A program made the translations under genes and the position numbers. DNA of 64,000 bases. It comes from Candidatus Aminicenantota bacterium (lineage in GTDB: Bacteria; Acidobacteriota; Aminicenantia; Aminicenantales; Aminicenantaceae). Below, one piece after another: positions 37,355-46,385 of this stretch. The stretch is taken from contig JAFGMO010000028.1 of assembly GCA_016927475.1 (NCBI GenBank), forward strand, positions 62,001 through 126,000, given 5' to 3'. Every line of letters begins with the position of its first letter. The stretch's first letter is position 1. The notes under the pieces are model-generated. The model was not told the DNA's origin. It saw nothing but the letters and a program-made list of their open reading frames with translations, and ran no database searches.

Positions 37355-38149
37355 ATGATGAAAATAAAGGAATTGATTATCATATTTTTCCTTGGTTTTG
37401 GTCTTATATTCGTTCCCTCGTGTAAAAATAAAAAAACGGAAATAACTCCGGAAATCGCTTCGTCGGATGAAGCCCTATTTAACCTCGGGGAAAAGTATTT
37501 GAAAAAAGATCCTGAAAAGGCTCGTCTATACTTACGGCAGCTTATTGACTCATTTCCCAAGAGTTTTTATGCACAACGGGCGAAATTGGCCATCGCGGAT
37601 TCATTTTTTAAAAAAGGAGATGAAGGCAATTTAATACTCGCCGCCTCGGAATACAGGGAATTTATATCACTCTATCCTTTCAGCCCGTCCGCTCCTTACG
37701 CCCAGTATCAAATCGCCATGACTTACTTTAAAAAAAAGTTAAAGCCGGGAAGAGACCAGACAAAAACAATAGAAGCACTGAATGAATTTAAAAAAGTCAT
37801 CAACAATTATCCTCTCAGTGAAGAAGCCAAAGATTCCCGCAACAAGATAAAAGAATGTGAAGAAAGCCTGGCAGAACATACCTTTTCCATTGGGGAATAT
37901 TATTATAAGGCCAAGGCATATAAAGCCGCTGTTAATCGATTGACCGAAATCCTGACTAACTATCCGGAATATGCAAAAATGGAATCCGTTTATTTCCTGC
38001 TGGGCGATTCATATTATCGTTGGGGCAAGAGTGAGGAGGGTATTCCTTATTTTCGTAAGCTTATATCTGACTATCCCAGAACGAAACTGGCACGGGAAGC
38101 CCAAGAAATCCTCGAGGAAATCGAAAAACAGGAAAAAGATAAAAAGTGA
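37355..38149 (+). CDS. bamD: BamD-like outer-membrane assembly lipoprotein
   Basis: 264 aa. Lipoprotein signal ending FVPSCKNKK, then TPR-like repeats starting ALFNLGEKYLKKDPEKARLYLRQLIDSFP (split: LFNLGEKYLKKDPEKA), with FISLYPFSPSAPYAQYQIA and INNYPLSEEAKDSRNKI, the YfiO/BamD pattern of paired helices with a NYP/DYP turn. Part of the BAM complex inserting beta-barrel proteins; the next gene encodes such a barrel. Confidence 0.88.
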   Translation: MMKIKELIIIFFLGFGLIFVPSCKNKKTEITPEIASSDEALFNLGEKYLKKDPEKARLYLRQLIDSFPKSFYAQRAKLAIADSFFKKGDEGNLILAASEYREFISLYPFSPSAPYAQYQIAMTYFKKKLKPGRDQTKTIEALNEFKKVINNYPLSEEAKDSRNKIKECEESLAEHTFSIGEYYYKAKAYKAAVNRLTEILTNYPEYAKMESVYFLLGDSYYRWGKSEEGIPYFRKLISDYPRTKLAREAQEILEEIEKQEKDKK

Positions 38150-38189
38150 AAACTTTTGTGAACAATCCAGCCGGGAAAGAGAGGTGCTT

Positions 38190-38999
38190 ATGAATAAAAA
38201 ATTATCCCTGAGCCTAATGCTTCTACTTTTGTTTTTCTCATTCACCAACGCTTCTGTCCAAGATAATGAAAGCAGCTCCCCACCAAAAAAAATATTCACG
38301 TTCATACCTCATATCTCAGCGGAATTTTTATCCCAAAAAATCCGTTGGGATGAGGAAAGCCTTATTAATCCCGTCCGGGAAGAAGACATAACACGATTAA
38401 AATCGTTCTTGCTCACATTGAGCATAACCATAAAATTTTCTGAGTCATTATCTGTCTCTCCCTTCGTCGGTTACTCTCTTTCCAATTTTGATGCCCTGAC
38501 ATTCCGAGAGCTGCCTTTTTCGGTCGAACTGGATACGGGCTATAAAAACGGTTTACTTTTTGGAACCGAGCTCCGGGGAGATTTTTTCTCGTTGAATCAT
38601 TTTACACTGAGTGGACAGGGATTGTTTCACTACTGCCTGGGATTGAACAAAACATGGGAAATTCCCACAGTGAACACACCAGGAACATTGGAAGGAAAAC
38701 CGGACTGGATGCGTATCAATATAGGCCCCATCCTGACATATAAAGGGATTCAATATCTCTATCCTTATGCAGGAATCAGTTTCAACAGAGTCTGGGGTAA
38801 ATACAAAGCAAGCCAAATCGTCGGTCTTTTAAGTTCTGAAGAAGAAAGAAAATTCAAAAGCAGAAGTGTCTTATGTGCGGCTATAGGCGTTCTTTATGAA
38901 ATGACCGATTTTTTTCACGTCACGGGAGAGGTTAAAATTCTGCCCCATGGCGGAGGATTAGATTTCAGCTTTTTGCTAAAAGCTTCTTATATTCACTAA
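38190..38999 (+). CDS. Predicted outer-membrane beta-barrel protein
   Basis: 269 aa. Signal peptide MNKKLSLSLMLLLLFFSFTNAS, then alternating amphipathic strands (LSVSPFVGYSLSNF, GLLFGTELRGDFF, YLYPYAGISFNRVWG, VTGEVKILPHG) and a terminal strand ending LLKASYIH. Start ATG at 38190 preceded by AGAGAGG; an upstream in-frame stretch overlapping bamD was rejected. No named family recognised; the barrel fits behind bamD. Confidence 0.75.
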   Translation: MNKKLSLSLMLLLLFFSFTNASVQDNESSSPPKKIFTFIPHISAEFLSQKIRWDEESLINPVREEDITRLKSFLLTLSITIKFSESLSVSPFVGYSLSNFDALTFRELPFSVELDTGYKNGLLFGTELRGDFFSLNHFTLSGQGLFHYCLGLNKTWEIPTVNTPGTLEGKPDWMRINIGPILTYKGIQYLYPYAGISFNRVWGKYKASQIVGLLSSEEERKFKSRSVLCAAIGVLYEMTDFFHVTGEVKILPHGGGLDFSFLLKASYIH

Positions 39000-39011
39000 G
39001 GGAGAACCGTT

Positions 39012-40349
39012 ATGAAGCGTATTCCACTCTTGATATTATCTTTTTTGATCTTCCTTTTATCTGTAATGATCCCCGGTAACATTTCCGCTATTCCGGGCCA
39101 AAAATACGACAAAATCCTTTCTTATAAGCCAACCCTTTATCACTCCGATCCCCTGCCTTTTTCTGAAAATAAGATACTCGTCAGGTTCAAACAGGGATCA
39201 AATGAGGCAAGGATACAAGGAATAATACAAGCAGCAAGCACGCGTTCCCTTAAAAGGATTTCTGCATTAGATCTATTCGTCCTCGAGCTTGATCCGGGAA
39301 CCGATGTAAACTGGGCTCTTACAAAATTCCGCCATAATCCACAGGTCCTCTATGCGGAACCAAATTATCGAATCCGGCTTGCAGAGACACCTAATGACAC
39401 TCTTTTCAATCTTCAATACTCCCTTTACAACACGAATACCATTCCCGGCAGCACTCCACCTGAGGACCGGGCGGATATCCATGCCCCTGAAGCTTGGGAA
39501 GAGACAAAAGGAGACCAAGCCGTTCTTATCGGCATTCTGGATACAGGTGTTGATCTTCTTCATCCCGACCTTAATGATAAAATTATTGATAGCGGCAGGG
39601 ATTATGTCAATGACGATTTTGACGCCACGGACGACCACGGCCACGGCACCCATGCCGCCGGAATAGCCGCCGCCGAAACAAATAACGCCGAGGGAATCGC
39701 GGGCGTCGCCTGGAATTGTAAGATCCTGCCGGTAAAAGTACTGGATAACACGGGAGTCGGTGAATATGACATGCTCATACAGGGCATCATTTATGCCGCC
39801 GACCAAGGAGTTCATGTCATCAACATGAGCCTGGGAGGAGATTTTCCTTCGCAGGGCCTTGCAGACGCCTTGCAATATGCCTATGACAAAGGTATCGTCT
39901 GTGTCGCCAGTACGGGAAACGACGGCGGAGGCGTACTCTATCCGGCCGCCTATGATGACACCTGTTTGGCTGTAGCGGCTACAAACGCAAATGACGAGCG
40001 CCCGGACTGGTCGAATTTCGGCCCTGAAGTTGATGTCGCTGCGCCGGGTGTCAATATTTGGAGTTGTGTGCCGACCTGGCTTCTCGGTTCGGAATATCTC
40101 CCCTACCAACAGAAATCCGGAACTTCCATGTCCAGTCCTCATGTGGCGGGGTTGGCGGCCCTCATAAAAAGTCTGAAACCCTGGCTGAGCGCCTCTGATA
40201 TTATGAACATCATCTGCTATTCGGCCGAAGACATCAATAGTGATGAACTGCCCGGAAAAGACCAGTTTTTAGGCTATGGCCGTATCAATATGGAAAACGC
40301 ACTTGTTCCCATCATCATAACCATGCTATTAAGGGAGGAAAATATTTAG
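39012..40349 (+). CDS. Secreted subtilisin-like serine protease (S8)
   Basis: 445 aa. Signal peptide (residues 1-27), an I9-like propeptide region (KILVRFKQGSNEARIQG.. to VLYAEPNYRI), then the catalytic triad: Asp in IGILDTGVDLLHPDL, His in DDHGHGTHAAGIAA, Ser in SGTSMSSPHVAGLAALIKS. VINMSLGG and STGNDGGG supply the oxyanion-region motifs. It lies 12 bp after the barrel gene. Complete and apparently functional. Confidence 0.95.
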   Translation: MKRIPLLILSFLIFLLSVMIPGNISAIPGQKYDKILSYKPTLYHSDPLPFSENKILVRFKQGSNEARIQGIIQAASTRSLKRISALDLFVLELDPGTDVNWALTKFRHNPQVLYAEPNYRIRLAETPNDTLFNLQYSLYNTNTIPGSTPPEDRADIHAPEAWEETKGDQAVLIGILDTGVDLLHPDLNDKIIDSGRDYVNDDFDATDDHGHGTHAAGIAAAETNNAEGIAGVAWNCKILPVKVLDNTGVGEYDMLIQGIIYAADQGVHVINMSLGGDFPSQGLADALQYAYDKGIVCVASTGNDGGGVLYPAAYDDTCLAVAATNANDERPDWSNFGPEVDVAAPGVNIWSCVPTWLLGSEYLPYQQKSGTSMSSPHVAGLAALIKSLKPWLSASDIMNIICYSAEDINSDELPGKDQFLGYGRINMENALVPIIITMLLREENI

Positions 40350-40412
40350 CCGGCGCCCCTTTCCGGCAATAAATGGAAGGACGCGAATAGAGCGTTTAAA
40401 AGCCACTCCGAG

Positions 40413-40432
40413 AAAGGGCAAACCGGCCCTTT
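40413..40432 (+). promoter_or_regulatory. Hairpin just upstream of recN
   Basis: AAAGGGC (40413-40419) pairs with GCCCTTT (40426-40432) around a 6-nt loop, 12 nt before the recN ATG. The stem would hide the only purine-rich ribosome-binding candidate (GAGAAAGGG). There is no U-tract, so translational control or a simple spacer is as likely as termination. Confidence 0.35.
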
Positions 40433-40444
40433 GATCGCCGTACA

Positions 40445-42145
40445 ATGATAAAATCGCTTCGTATAAAAAATCTTGCTACCATCGAAGATCTTGAATTTGA
40501 ACTTCGGGAAGGATTTTCTATTCTAACCGGGGAAACCGGTGCCGGAAAATCTATCATTATCGACGGGATCCGTCTTGTCCTGGGAGAAAAAAGTTCGGTG
40601 GATATGATCCGGAGCGGAAACACGGAGCTGTCTGTCGAAGTGGTCTTTTACAGCAAAAAAGGCGATCAGATCTCGCAATCTTTCGATATAGAATCTGAAG
40701 ACGGTATCCTCATCCAGAGAAAAATTTACCAAAACGGATCAGGAAAAGTATATATGAACGGAGTTCTTATTCCCGTACGCAAATTGAAGGAAAAGAGCGA
40801 GGACCTCGCCGATATTTATGGACAGAATGATCATTCCTTCCTTCGTAATGTAGAAAATCAATTGAACTATCTCGATCATTTTTCCGAAACAATTCATCTT
40901 CGTCGTGAAATTTCCCAAAAAGCCCAAAAACTGCGTTTTTTACTCAAAGAAAAGAACGATCTGGAAACCCGGGACAAAGAAAGAATTCAGCGGCTTGAAT
41001 TCCTTGATTACCAGATCAAAGAAATCAAAAACGTTGAACTTCAACCGGGAGAAGAAGAAAGATTGCGGGAAAAACGGCATATATTAAAAAATTATGAAAA
41101 AATCAGCGGTCTTATCAATGAGGCCATCAACCTCTCTTATACCGATGAAGAATCCGTGCTTTCCCTTCTTTCCCGCCTTCAAACAATCGTTAAAGACCTT
41201 GCCGCCGTTGATCCCAAGCGTTTCTCTGAAATGCTTGAATATCTGGATCAGTTTTCCATCCAGCTTCAGGAATTTTCAAAAATTTTGATGTCCTATATAG
41301 AAGGGCAGGAATCATCACCTGAAGAATTGGAAAAAATCGAGGAAAGGCTGAGTTTGATCGAAGGTTTGAAGCGAAAATATGGAGAAAATATAAACGAGAT
41401 CCTCATTTTTCTCGAAAACGCCGAGAAGGAATACAATGAGCTGAATCAATTCCATATCAAGCGAAAAGAAATCCATGAAGAAATCCAAAAGATTTTCACT
41501 GAATATGAACACGGGGCTGCAGAACTTACGGAAAGCCGGAAAAGAGGGGCTGCTGAGTTGGAAAAGCGAATCGTCCAAGAAATCCATCAACTGGGGATGA
41601 AAAAAGCACGTTTTCATATCAATATGTCTTCTCATCCCGTTTCATTAGATCATCCTGAAAAGATAAGAAACAGCGGGCTGGATGAAGTGGAGTTTCTTAT
41701 CAATCCCAATCCAGGCGATGAATTTAAGCCTCTACGAAAAATCGCTTCAGGAGGCGAGCTTTCAAGAATTATGCTGGCCTTAAAGTCGGCCGGGAAAGAA
41801 AGCTCAAGTTTGCGAACCATGATCTTTGACGAAATCGACTCAGGCATAGGCGGAAAAACCGCCGAGTATGTCGCCCAAAAACTCAAAAACCTTGCCCTCA
41901 ATCAACAGGTCATATGCATAACCCATTTACCCCAGATTGCCTCTTTTGCCGCGCATCATTATAGGATTGACAAATACGTTGAAAAAGGAAAAACATTTAC
42001 ACGTATCAAAAAACTCCGATATGAAGAAAGAGTTCAGGAAATTGCCCGGCTTTTGACAGGAAGCCGGATCACGGAAAGCTCACTTCAAAATGCCCGTGAG
42101 CTCTTAGCTCACAACGCGGCGGAAGCTGGCCCAAACAGCGAATAA
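40445..42145 (+). CDS. recN: DNA repair protein RecN
   Basis: 566-aa SMC-like ATPase for double-strand-break repair. Walker A GETGAGKSIIIDGIRLVLG near residue 30, long central coiled coil, ABC signature IASGGELSRIMLALKS, Walker B RTMIFDEIDSGIGG and the H-loop ITHLPQIASFA. Length and domain order are normal. Weak ribosome binding site; see the hairpin just upstream. Confidence 0.96.
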   Translation: MIKSLRIKNLATIEDLEFELREGFSILTGETGAGKSIIIDGIRLVLGEKSSVDMIRSGNTELSVEVVFYSKKGDQISQSFDIESEDGILIQRKIYQNGSGKVYMNGVLIPVRKLKEKSEDLADIYGQNDHSFLRNVENQLNYLDHFSETIHLRREISQKAQKLRFLLKEKNDLETRDKERIQRLEFLDYQIKEIKNVELQPGEEERLREKRHILKNYEKISGLINEAINLSYTDEESVLSLLSRLQTIVKDLAAVDPKRFSEMLEYLDQFSIQLQEFSKILMSYIEGQESSPEELEKIEERLSLIEGLKRKYGENINEILIFLENAEKEYNELNQFHIKRKEIHEEIQKIFTEYEHGAAELTESRKRGAAELEKRIVQEIHQLGMKKARFHINMSSHPVSLDHPEKIRNSGLDEVEFLINPNPGDEFKPLRKIASGGELSRIMLALKSAGKESSSLRTMIFDEIDSGIGGKTAEYVAQKLKNLALNQQVICITHLPQIASFAAHHYRIDKYVEKGKTFTRIKKLRYEERVQEIARLLTGSRITESSLQNARELLAHNAAEAGPNSE

Positions 42146-42187
42146 AAATGGGGACGTCACACTGCTATTAATGTTCGGTCATATCAC

Positions 42188-43582
42188 ATGAAAATATCCA
42201 GCTCACAACCCCTGCGTGGCAAATATTATCACATAAAAACATTCGGCTGCCAGATGAATGAAAATGACTCAGAACGTATGGCCGGCCTTCTTGAAGAGTC
42301 CGGTGCTGAACGGGTTTCATCCCCGGAAAAAAGTGATATTATAATCGTCAACACCTGTGCCGTCCGTGAAAAATCGGAAGACAAACTTTTTTCCTATCTC
42401 GGCCGCCTCTCTCACCTGGGAAAAAAACGGGATAAAGTAGTCGGAGTCACGGGATGTGTGGCTCAACTCTACCGCAACAGCCTTTTCACAAAAAACGAAT
42501 CCATCGACTTCATCGCCGGCCCGGACAATTACCGTCAGATCGTGAATATCATTCTGGAAGTACGTAAGGAAAAGAGAGCAGCGACACAGTGGAGCCGGAA
42601 CTGGCAGAACATTCCCTATGAATCAACCGTACATGAAAATCCGGTCAGCTCCTATGTGACCATAATGGAAGGCTGCAACAATTTTTGCACTTATTGTGTC
42701 GTTCCCTTTACACGGGGCAGGGAAAAATACAGGCCCGTGAAACTTGTCCTGGATGAAGTTAAATTCCTCAGCAGCCTGGGATATAAGGAAATCATTCTTC
42801 TTGGACAAAATGTCAATTGCTATCAAGATCCTGATACAGGCGAGGAGTTTTTTTTACTCCTCCGCCGCGTCACCGAAATAGACGGGATCGAATGGATACG
42901 ATTCATCACCTCCCATCCCAAAAATTTCAATAAAAACCTGGCAAACACCATGAACGAAAACCAGAAGATCTGCCGCCAGCTTCACCTTCCCGTCCAGGCC
43001 GGATCCAACTCTGTTTTGAAACGTATGAAGAGAGGCTACACCCTGGAGGAATATTTAGAATGGATTCGTCTTCTCAAATCCCTGATGCCTGACATTTGTC
43101 TCAGCACGGATATCATCGTCGGATTTCCGGGAGAAAGCGAAAAAGACTTCCATAAAACCTGCGATCTGTTGGAGGAAGTCGGTTACACGAACATTTTTTC
43201 TTTCCGGTATTCTCCCCGTCCTCTTTCCGCCGCCGGACGATATCAGGATTCCGTCCCCCTGGAAACAAAGAAAAAAAGACTGATCGAACTCCAGGAGCTT
43301 CAAAAAAAGATTCAGCTCCGACAGAACAAACAAAAAGTGGGACGGGTAATGAAAGTTCTTTGTCTTGGGCACAGTAAAAAAGATCCGAAGATTTATTCCG
43401 GCAGAAATGAAGGATACCAGGTTGTCAATTTTAAGGCCGACCGGGATTTTACCGGGAATTTTGTTATGGTGCGGATCACCTCCTGTGGCCCCTACAGCCT
43501 GAGAGGAGAAGCCGTGAACAATGCCCTTTTTTCTCTGTCGCGGATTAACCACACAACGGAATCATCTTATCGAAAAGACTGA
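42188..43582 (+). CDS. miaB: tRNA-2-methylthio-N6-isopentenyladenosine synthase MiaB
   Basis: 464-aa radical SAM methylthiotransferase modifying A37 of tRNAs. N-terminal UPF0004 cluster ligands in TFGCQMNENDSERM, NTCAVREKSEDK and VTGCVAQ; radical SAM motif GCNNFCTYCVVPFTRGRE; C-terminal TRAM region (KVLCLGHSKKDPKIYSGRN..). The end overlaps a convergent small gene by 16 bp. Confidence 0.96.
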   Translation: MKISSSQPLRGKYYHIKTFGCQMNENDSERMAGLLEESGAERVSSPEKSDIIIVNTCAVREKSEDKLFSYLGRLSHLGKKRDKVVGVTGCVAQLYRNSLFTKNESIDFIAGPDNYRQIVNIILEVRKEKRAATQWSRNWQNIPYESTVHENPVSSYVTIMEGCNNFCTYCVVPFTRGREKYRPVKLVLDEVKFLSSLGYKEIILLGQNVNCYQDPDTGEEFFLLLRRVTEIDGIEWIRFITSHPKNFNKNLANTMNENQKICRQLHLPVQAGSNSVLKRMKRGYTLEEYLEWIRLLKSLMPDICLSTDIIVGFPGESEKDFHKTCDLLEEVGYTNIFSFRYSPRPLSAAGRYQDSVPLETKKKRLIELQELQKKIQLRQNKQKVGRVMKVLCLGHSKKDPKIYSGRNEGYQVVNFKADRDFTGNFVMVRITSCGPYSLRGEAVNNALFSLSRINHTTESSYRKD

Positions 43583-43923
43583 TATTCTTCACCAGCCACT
43601 TTCCAATACTCCTCATATAAAACACTGCTGAAAAACCGGCGGGAGACAATCGTTCCCCTTATCGGATCGATGCAAATGAGAGCGGCATTAATCGTATTTT
43701 CCTTAAAAGGAAAAGACATATGCTCCTCCACCGAAACCTTCCAAACCCATCCTTTTTTTCCTTTTGAAAACCACTTGCGGGTGAATATTCTTGGATTTTT
43801 TTCAGGAAGAGCAAAACGGCACTTCATAAAATAAGACAATTCCGGATCTTCCAAAGCGATCTTAAACGCTTTAAGGGAATCGATCATCATCACCATCATC
43901 CATTCAAACCCTTCACAAGACAT
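43567..43923 (-). CDS. Hypothetical protein, PepSY-like tail
   Basis: 118 aa, not recognised with certainty. It begins MSCEGFEWMMVMMIDSLKAF (an ATG 11 codons later is possible), and the second half WKVSVEEHMSFPF..INAALICIDPIRGTIVSRR resembles PepSY-type domains, which end in a D..TG.I pattern. No signal peptide. It overlaps the miaB end by 16 bp on the opposite strand. Codon use looks ordinary. Moderately likely to be a real gene. Confidence 0.55.
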   Translation of the reverse strand: MSCEGFEWMMVMMIDSLKAFKIALEDPELSYFMKCRFALPEKNPRIFTRKWFSKGKKGWVWKVSVEEHMSFPFKENTINAALICIDPIRGTIVSRRFFSSVLYEEYWKVAGEEYQSFR

Positions 43924-43986
43924 CTCAGGCTTCCTCCATAAAAAAGGACGAACAAAAACGTCTATTTTTCACACAGAAGTGACACA

Positions 43987-44019
43987 CGGAGGTGACGGAG
44001 GTGACATCGGAGGTGACAT
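43987..44019 (+). repeat. Short tandem repeat GGAGGTGAC
   Basis: CGGAGGTGA followed by two exact units of CGGAGGTGACAT. It lies in the 246-bp gap between the hypothetical gene and hppA, 151 bp before the hppA ATG. A weak -10-like TATACA follows at about 44045. The unit resembles a ribosome-binding sequence but no ORF follows it directly. Confidence 0.6.
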
Positions 44020-44169
44020 CGTTGCATTTTTTTTCCTTTTATGCTATACATCCTCCGAATTATTGAAACCTGGATTATTCAGGGGGAAACGGATTTTTGA
44101 TCTTTTGATTTTTTTTAATCTCTTCCGTAAAAATCTGAATAACCGGTTGTGATGTGGAGGCATTTATCC

Positions 44170-46173
44170 ATGAATATTCTTGAGTTTGTCCCCTATTCGT
44201 TCATCATCGGGTTTATCGGACTTGCCTTTGCCCTGCTGCTGTATATTTTCATCCTCAGGTATCCCAAAGGAAATGAGCTGATGCAGGAGATATCCGAAGC
44301 CGTCCATTCCGGTGCCATGATATTTTTGAAACGCGAATATTTTTCGATTTCACTCTTTGTCCTGGCCATGTTTTTTATTCTCTGGCATTTTTTCTCCATA
44401 TACACAAGCCTTGCTTTTATATCCGGTGCTTTGTGTTCCATGCTCGCCGGCTTTATCGGCATGAAAGGAGCGACACGTTCCGCTGTTCGAAGCACTCAAG
44501 GGGCCATACAGGGAGGAACTCCCCTCGCTTTGACCATCGCTTTTCAAGGGGGAGCCATCATGGGAATGACCGTTGCCGCCTTAGGTGTCGTCGGCATCGG
44601 TCTTTTTTATTATTTCACTAAAGATACACAGATTATTAACGGATTCGCCATGGGTGCCAGTTCCGTCGCCCTATTCGCTAGGGTCGGGGGAGGAATTTAT
44701 ACCAAAAGCGCCGATATCGGCGCCGATCTTGTTGGAAAAGTTGAAGCCGGGATACCTGAAGACGATCCACGAAATCCCGGGGTCATTGCCGATAACGTCG
44801 GCGATAATGTTGGCGATACGGCCGGTATGGGAGCCGACCTGTTTGAATCTTATGTGGGATCGGTCATCGCCTCAATAGCCCTCGGTGCCACGCAAACTCC
44901 TTCACTGAACCACATGGGATTACCGCTTTTATTAATCGCTCTCGGTCTTCTCTGTTCCATTCTGGGTGTTTTTTCAATCTATATTTTCAAAAACATCAGC
45001 CCGCAGTCGGCATTACGCAATGCTTACTATTTGAGCGGATTTCTCTTTCTTTTAGGTGCTTTTTTCGCCGTACGTTTCCTTTTGGGTTCCATTGATAACC
45101 ACATAAATGTTTTCTGGGCTGTTTTGACCGGGATGGTATCCGGCGTTTTTATCGGACTTGAAAGCGAATTTTTTACTTCCGGGCCTCCTGTTAAATCCAT
45201 CGCCCGCTCCGCTCAGTCAGGAAGCGCTCCCACCATTATTTCAGGACTTGCTGTTGGATTCCAGAGCACTATTCTTCCTCTTCTAACTATCGGGGCGGCC
45301 ATCTATATTTCCTTTCGCCTTTACGGACTCTATGGAATCGCTATCTCAGCGGTAGGCATGCTGGCCACCATTGGAATCGTCATGTCCACCGACTCCTATG
45401 GCCCCATCGCAGATAACGCCGGGGGAATGGCTGAAATGACGAATGCCGGACCCGGAATACGGAAGATCACGGACCAATTGGATTCGCTAGGCAATACGAC
45501 CGCAGCCATCGGAAAAGGATTTGCCATCGGCTCAGCAGCCCTGACCGCTCTCGCTTTGTTTTCCGCTTACCAGGAAACAATAAACACCAACCTGAAAAAC
45601 GCCGGAAAAGCCGTCATTTCCATCAGTTTGACCAATGTGGAAACCGTTCTTGGACTCCTTTTAGGTGCACTCATGCCCTTTATCATAGCATCTTTGACCA
45701 TACAGGCGGTCAGCCGGACCGGCAACAAGATGGTAGCGGAGATTCGAAGGCAGTTTAAAGAAATTGCCGGTCTCATGGAAGGCAAGGCAAAACCCGATTC
45801 CGACCGCTGCATCGATATCGTCACAAGAGGAGCCCTCATGGAGATGGTTTTTCCAGGTCTATTGGCCGTTTTGGCTCCTTTAAGTATCGGCTTTCTTATG
45901 GGACCTGAAGCTTTAGGCGGATTTTTGGCCGGAGCTACGGCTTCCGGGGTACTATTGGGTCTTTTTATGTCCAATGCCGGAGCCGCATGGGATAACGCGA
46001 AAAAATGGATTGAAGAAGGTAACCTAGGTGGAAAGGGAACGGCAGTTCATGCTTCCTCTGTCATCGGAGATACCGTCGGGGATCCCCTTAAGGATACGGC
46101 GGGACCGGCAATGAACATTCTGATAAAACTCATGGCCGTAGTAAGCCTTGTTTTCGCCCCCCTCATCATGTAG
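44170..46173 (+). CDS. hppA: K+-dependent membrane-bound pyrophosphatase
   Basis: 667-aa ion-pumping inorganic pyrophosphatase, 15-16 membrane segments. Substrate site in [19 protein letters not shown] and [20 protein letters not shown], then [10 protein letters not shown] and the C-terminal [17 protein letters not shown]. The subfamily-determining stretch reads [15 protein letters not shown], with Ala where K+-independent enzymes have Lys, so it is of the K+-dependent type; whether it moves H+ or Na+ is open. Start ATG 44170 has GGAGG 9 nt upstream, better than a GTG 7 codons earlier. The TAG stop lies a few bp before a truncated repeat copy. Confidence 0.95.
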   Translation: MNILEFVPYSFIIGFIGLAFALLLYIFILRYPKGNELMQEISEAVHSGAMIFLKREYFSISLFVLAMFFILWHFFSIYTSLAFISGALCSMLAGFIGMKGATRSAVRSTQGAIQGGTPLALTIAFQGGAIMGMTVAALGVVGIGLFYYFTKDTQIINGFAMGASSVALFARVGGGIYTKSADIGADLVGKVEAGIPEDDPRNPGVIADNVGDNVGDTAGMGADLFESYVGSVIASIALGATQTPSLNHMGLPLLLIALGLLCSILGVFSIYIFKNISPQSALRNAYYLSGFLFLLGAFFAVRFLLGSIDNHINVFWAVLTGMVSGVFIGLESEFFTSGPPVKSIARSAQSGSAPTIISGLAVGFQSTILPLLTIGAAIYISFRLYGLYGIAISAVGMLATIGIVMSTDSYGPIADNAGGMAEMTNAGPGIRKITDQLDSLGNTTAAIGKGFAIGSAALTALALFSAYQETINTNLKNAGKAVISISLTNVETVLGLLLGALMPFIIASLTIQAVSRTGNKMVAEIRRQFKEIAGLMEGKAKPDSDRCIDIVTRGALMEMVFPGLLAVLAPLSIGFLMGPEALGGFLAGATASGVLLGLFMSNAGAAWDNAKKWIEEGNLGGKGTAVHASSVIGDTVGDPLKDTAGPAMNILIKLMAVVSLVFAPLIM

Positions 46174-46175
46174 CA

Positions 46176-46312
46176 CCGTGCAAAGCTGTGCTCCGCACCG
46201 CAAGTCCATCGCAACGAAGCAGATGCAGTAAGATCGGCTTGCCTGAAAGGTAAATTCGGCCGGTTCTTTTCTTGTCTTTATCACCCCCGGCCGAATTTAT
46301 GAATAATACAGG
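46176..46312 (+). repeat. Structured dispersed repeat, 5'-truncated copy C
   Basis: Begins within the loop of the 5' hairpin (GTGCAAAGCTGTGCTCCGCAC) and is otherwise complete to TGAATAATACAGG. The 3' hairpin AAATTCGGCCGG pairs perfectly with CCGGCCGAATTT, with a much shorter interior than other copies. Left half missing; the remainder starts directly after the hppA stop codon. Confidence 0.85.
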
Positions 46313-46315
46313 CGG

Positions 46316-46344
46316 TTGATATTATCCCCTAATTTAGATATAAT
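46316..46344 (+). promoter_or_regulatory. Predicted promoter of the nusA-infB operon, abutting repeat C
   Basis: TTGATA (46316-46321), 17-bp spacer, TATAAT (46339-46344). The -35 starts 3 bp after the end of repeat copy C, and nusA starts 42 nt downstream. Confidence 0.65.
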
Positions 46345-46385
46345 TCACGCCTCTTTGATTCCCCTATAACAACTGAGGGAAACAT

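Noticed and set aside
39273..40142. 289-aa minus-strand ORF inside the subtilase gene
   Set aside because: It is the antisense shadow of a gene with a complete catalytic triad; no homology recognised and no start signal.
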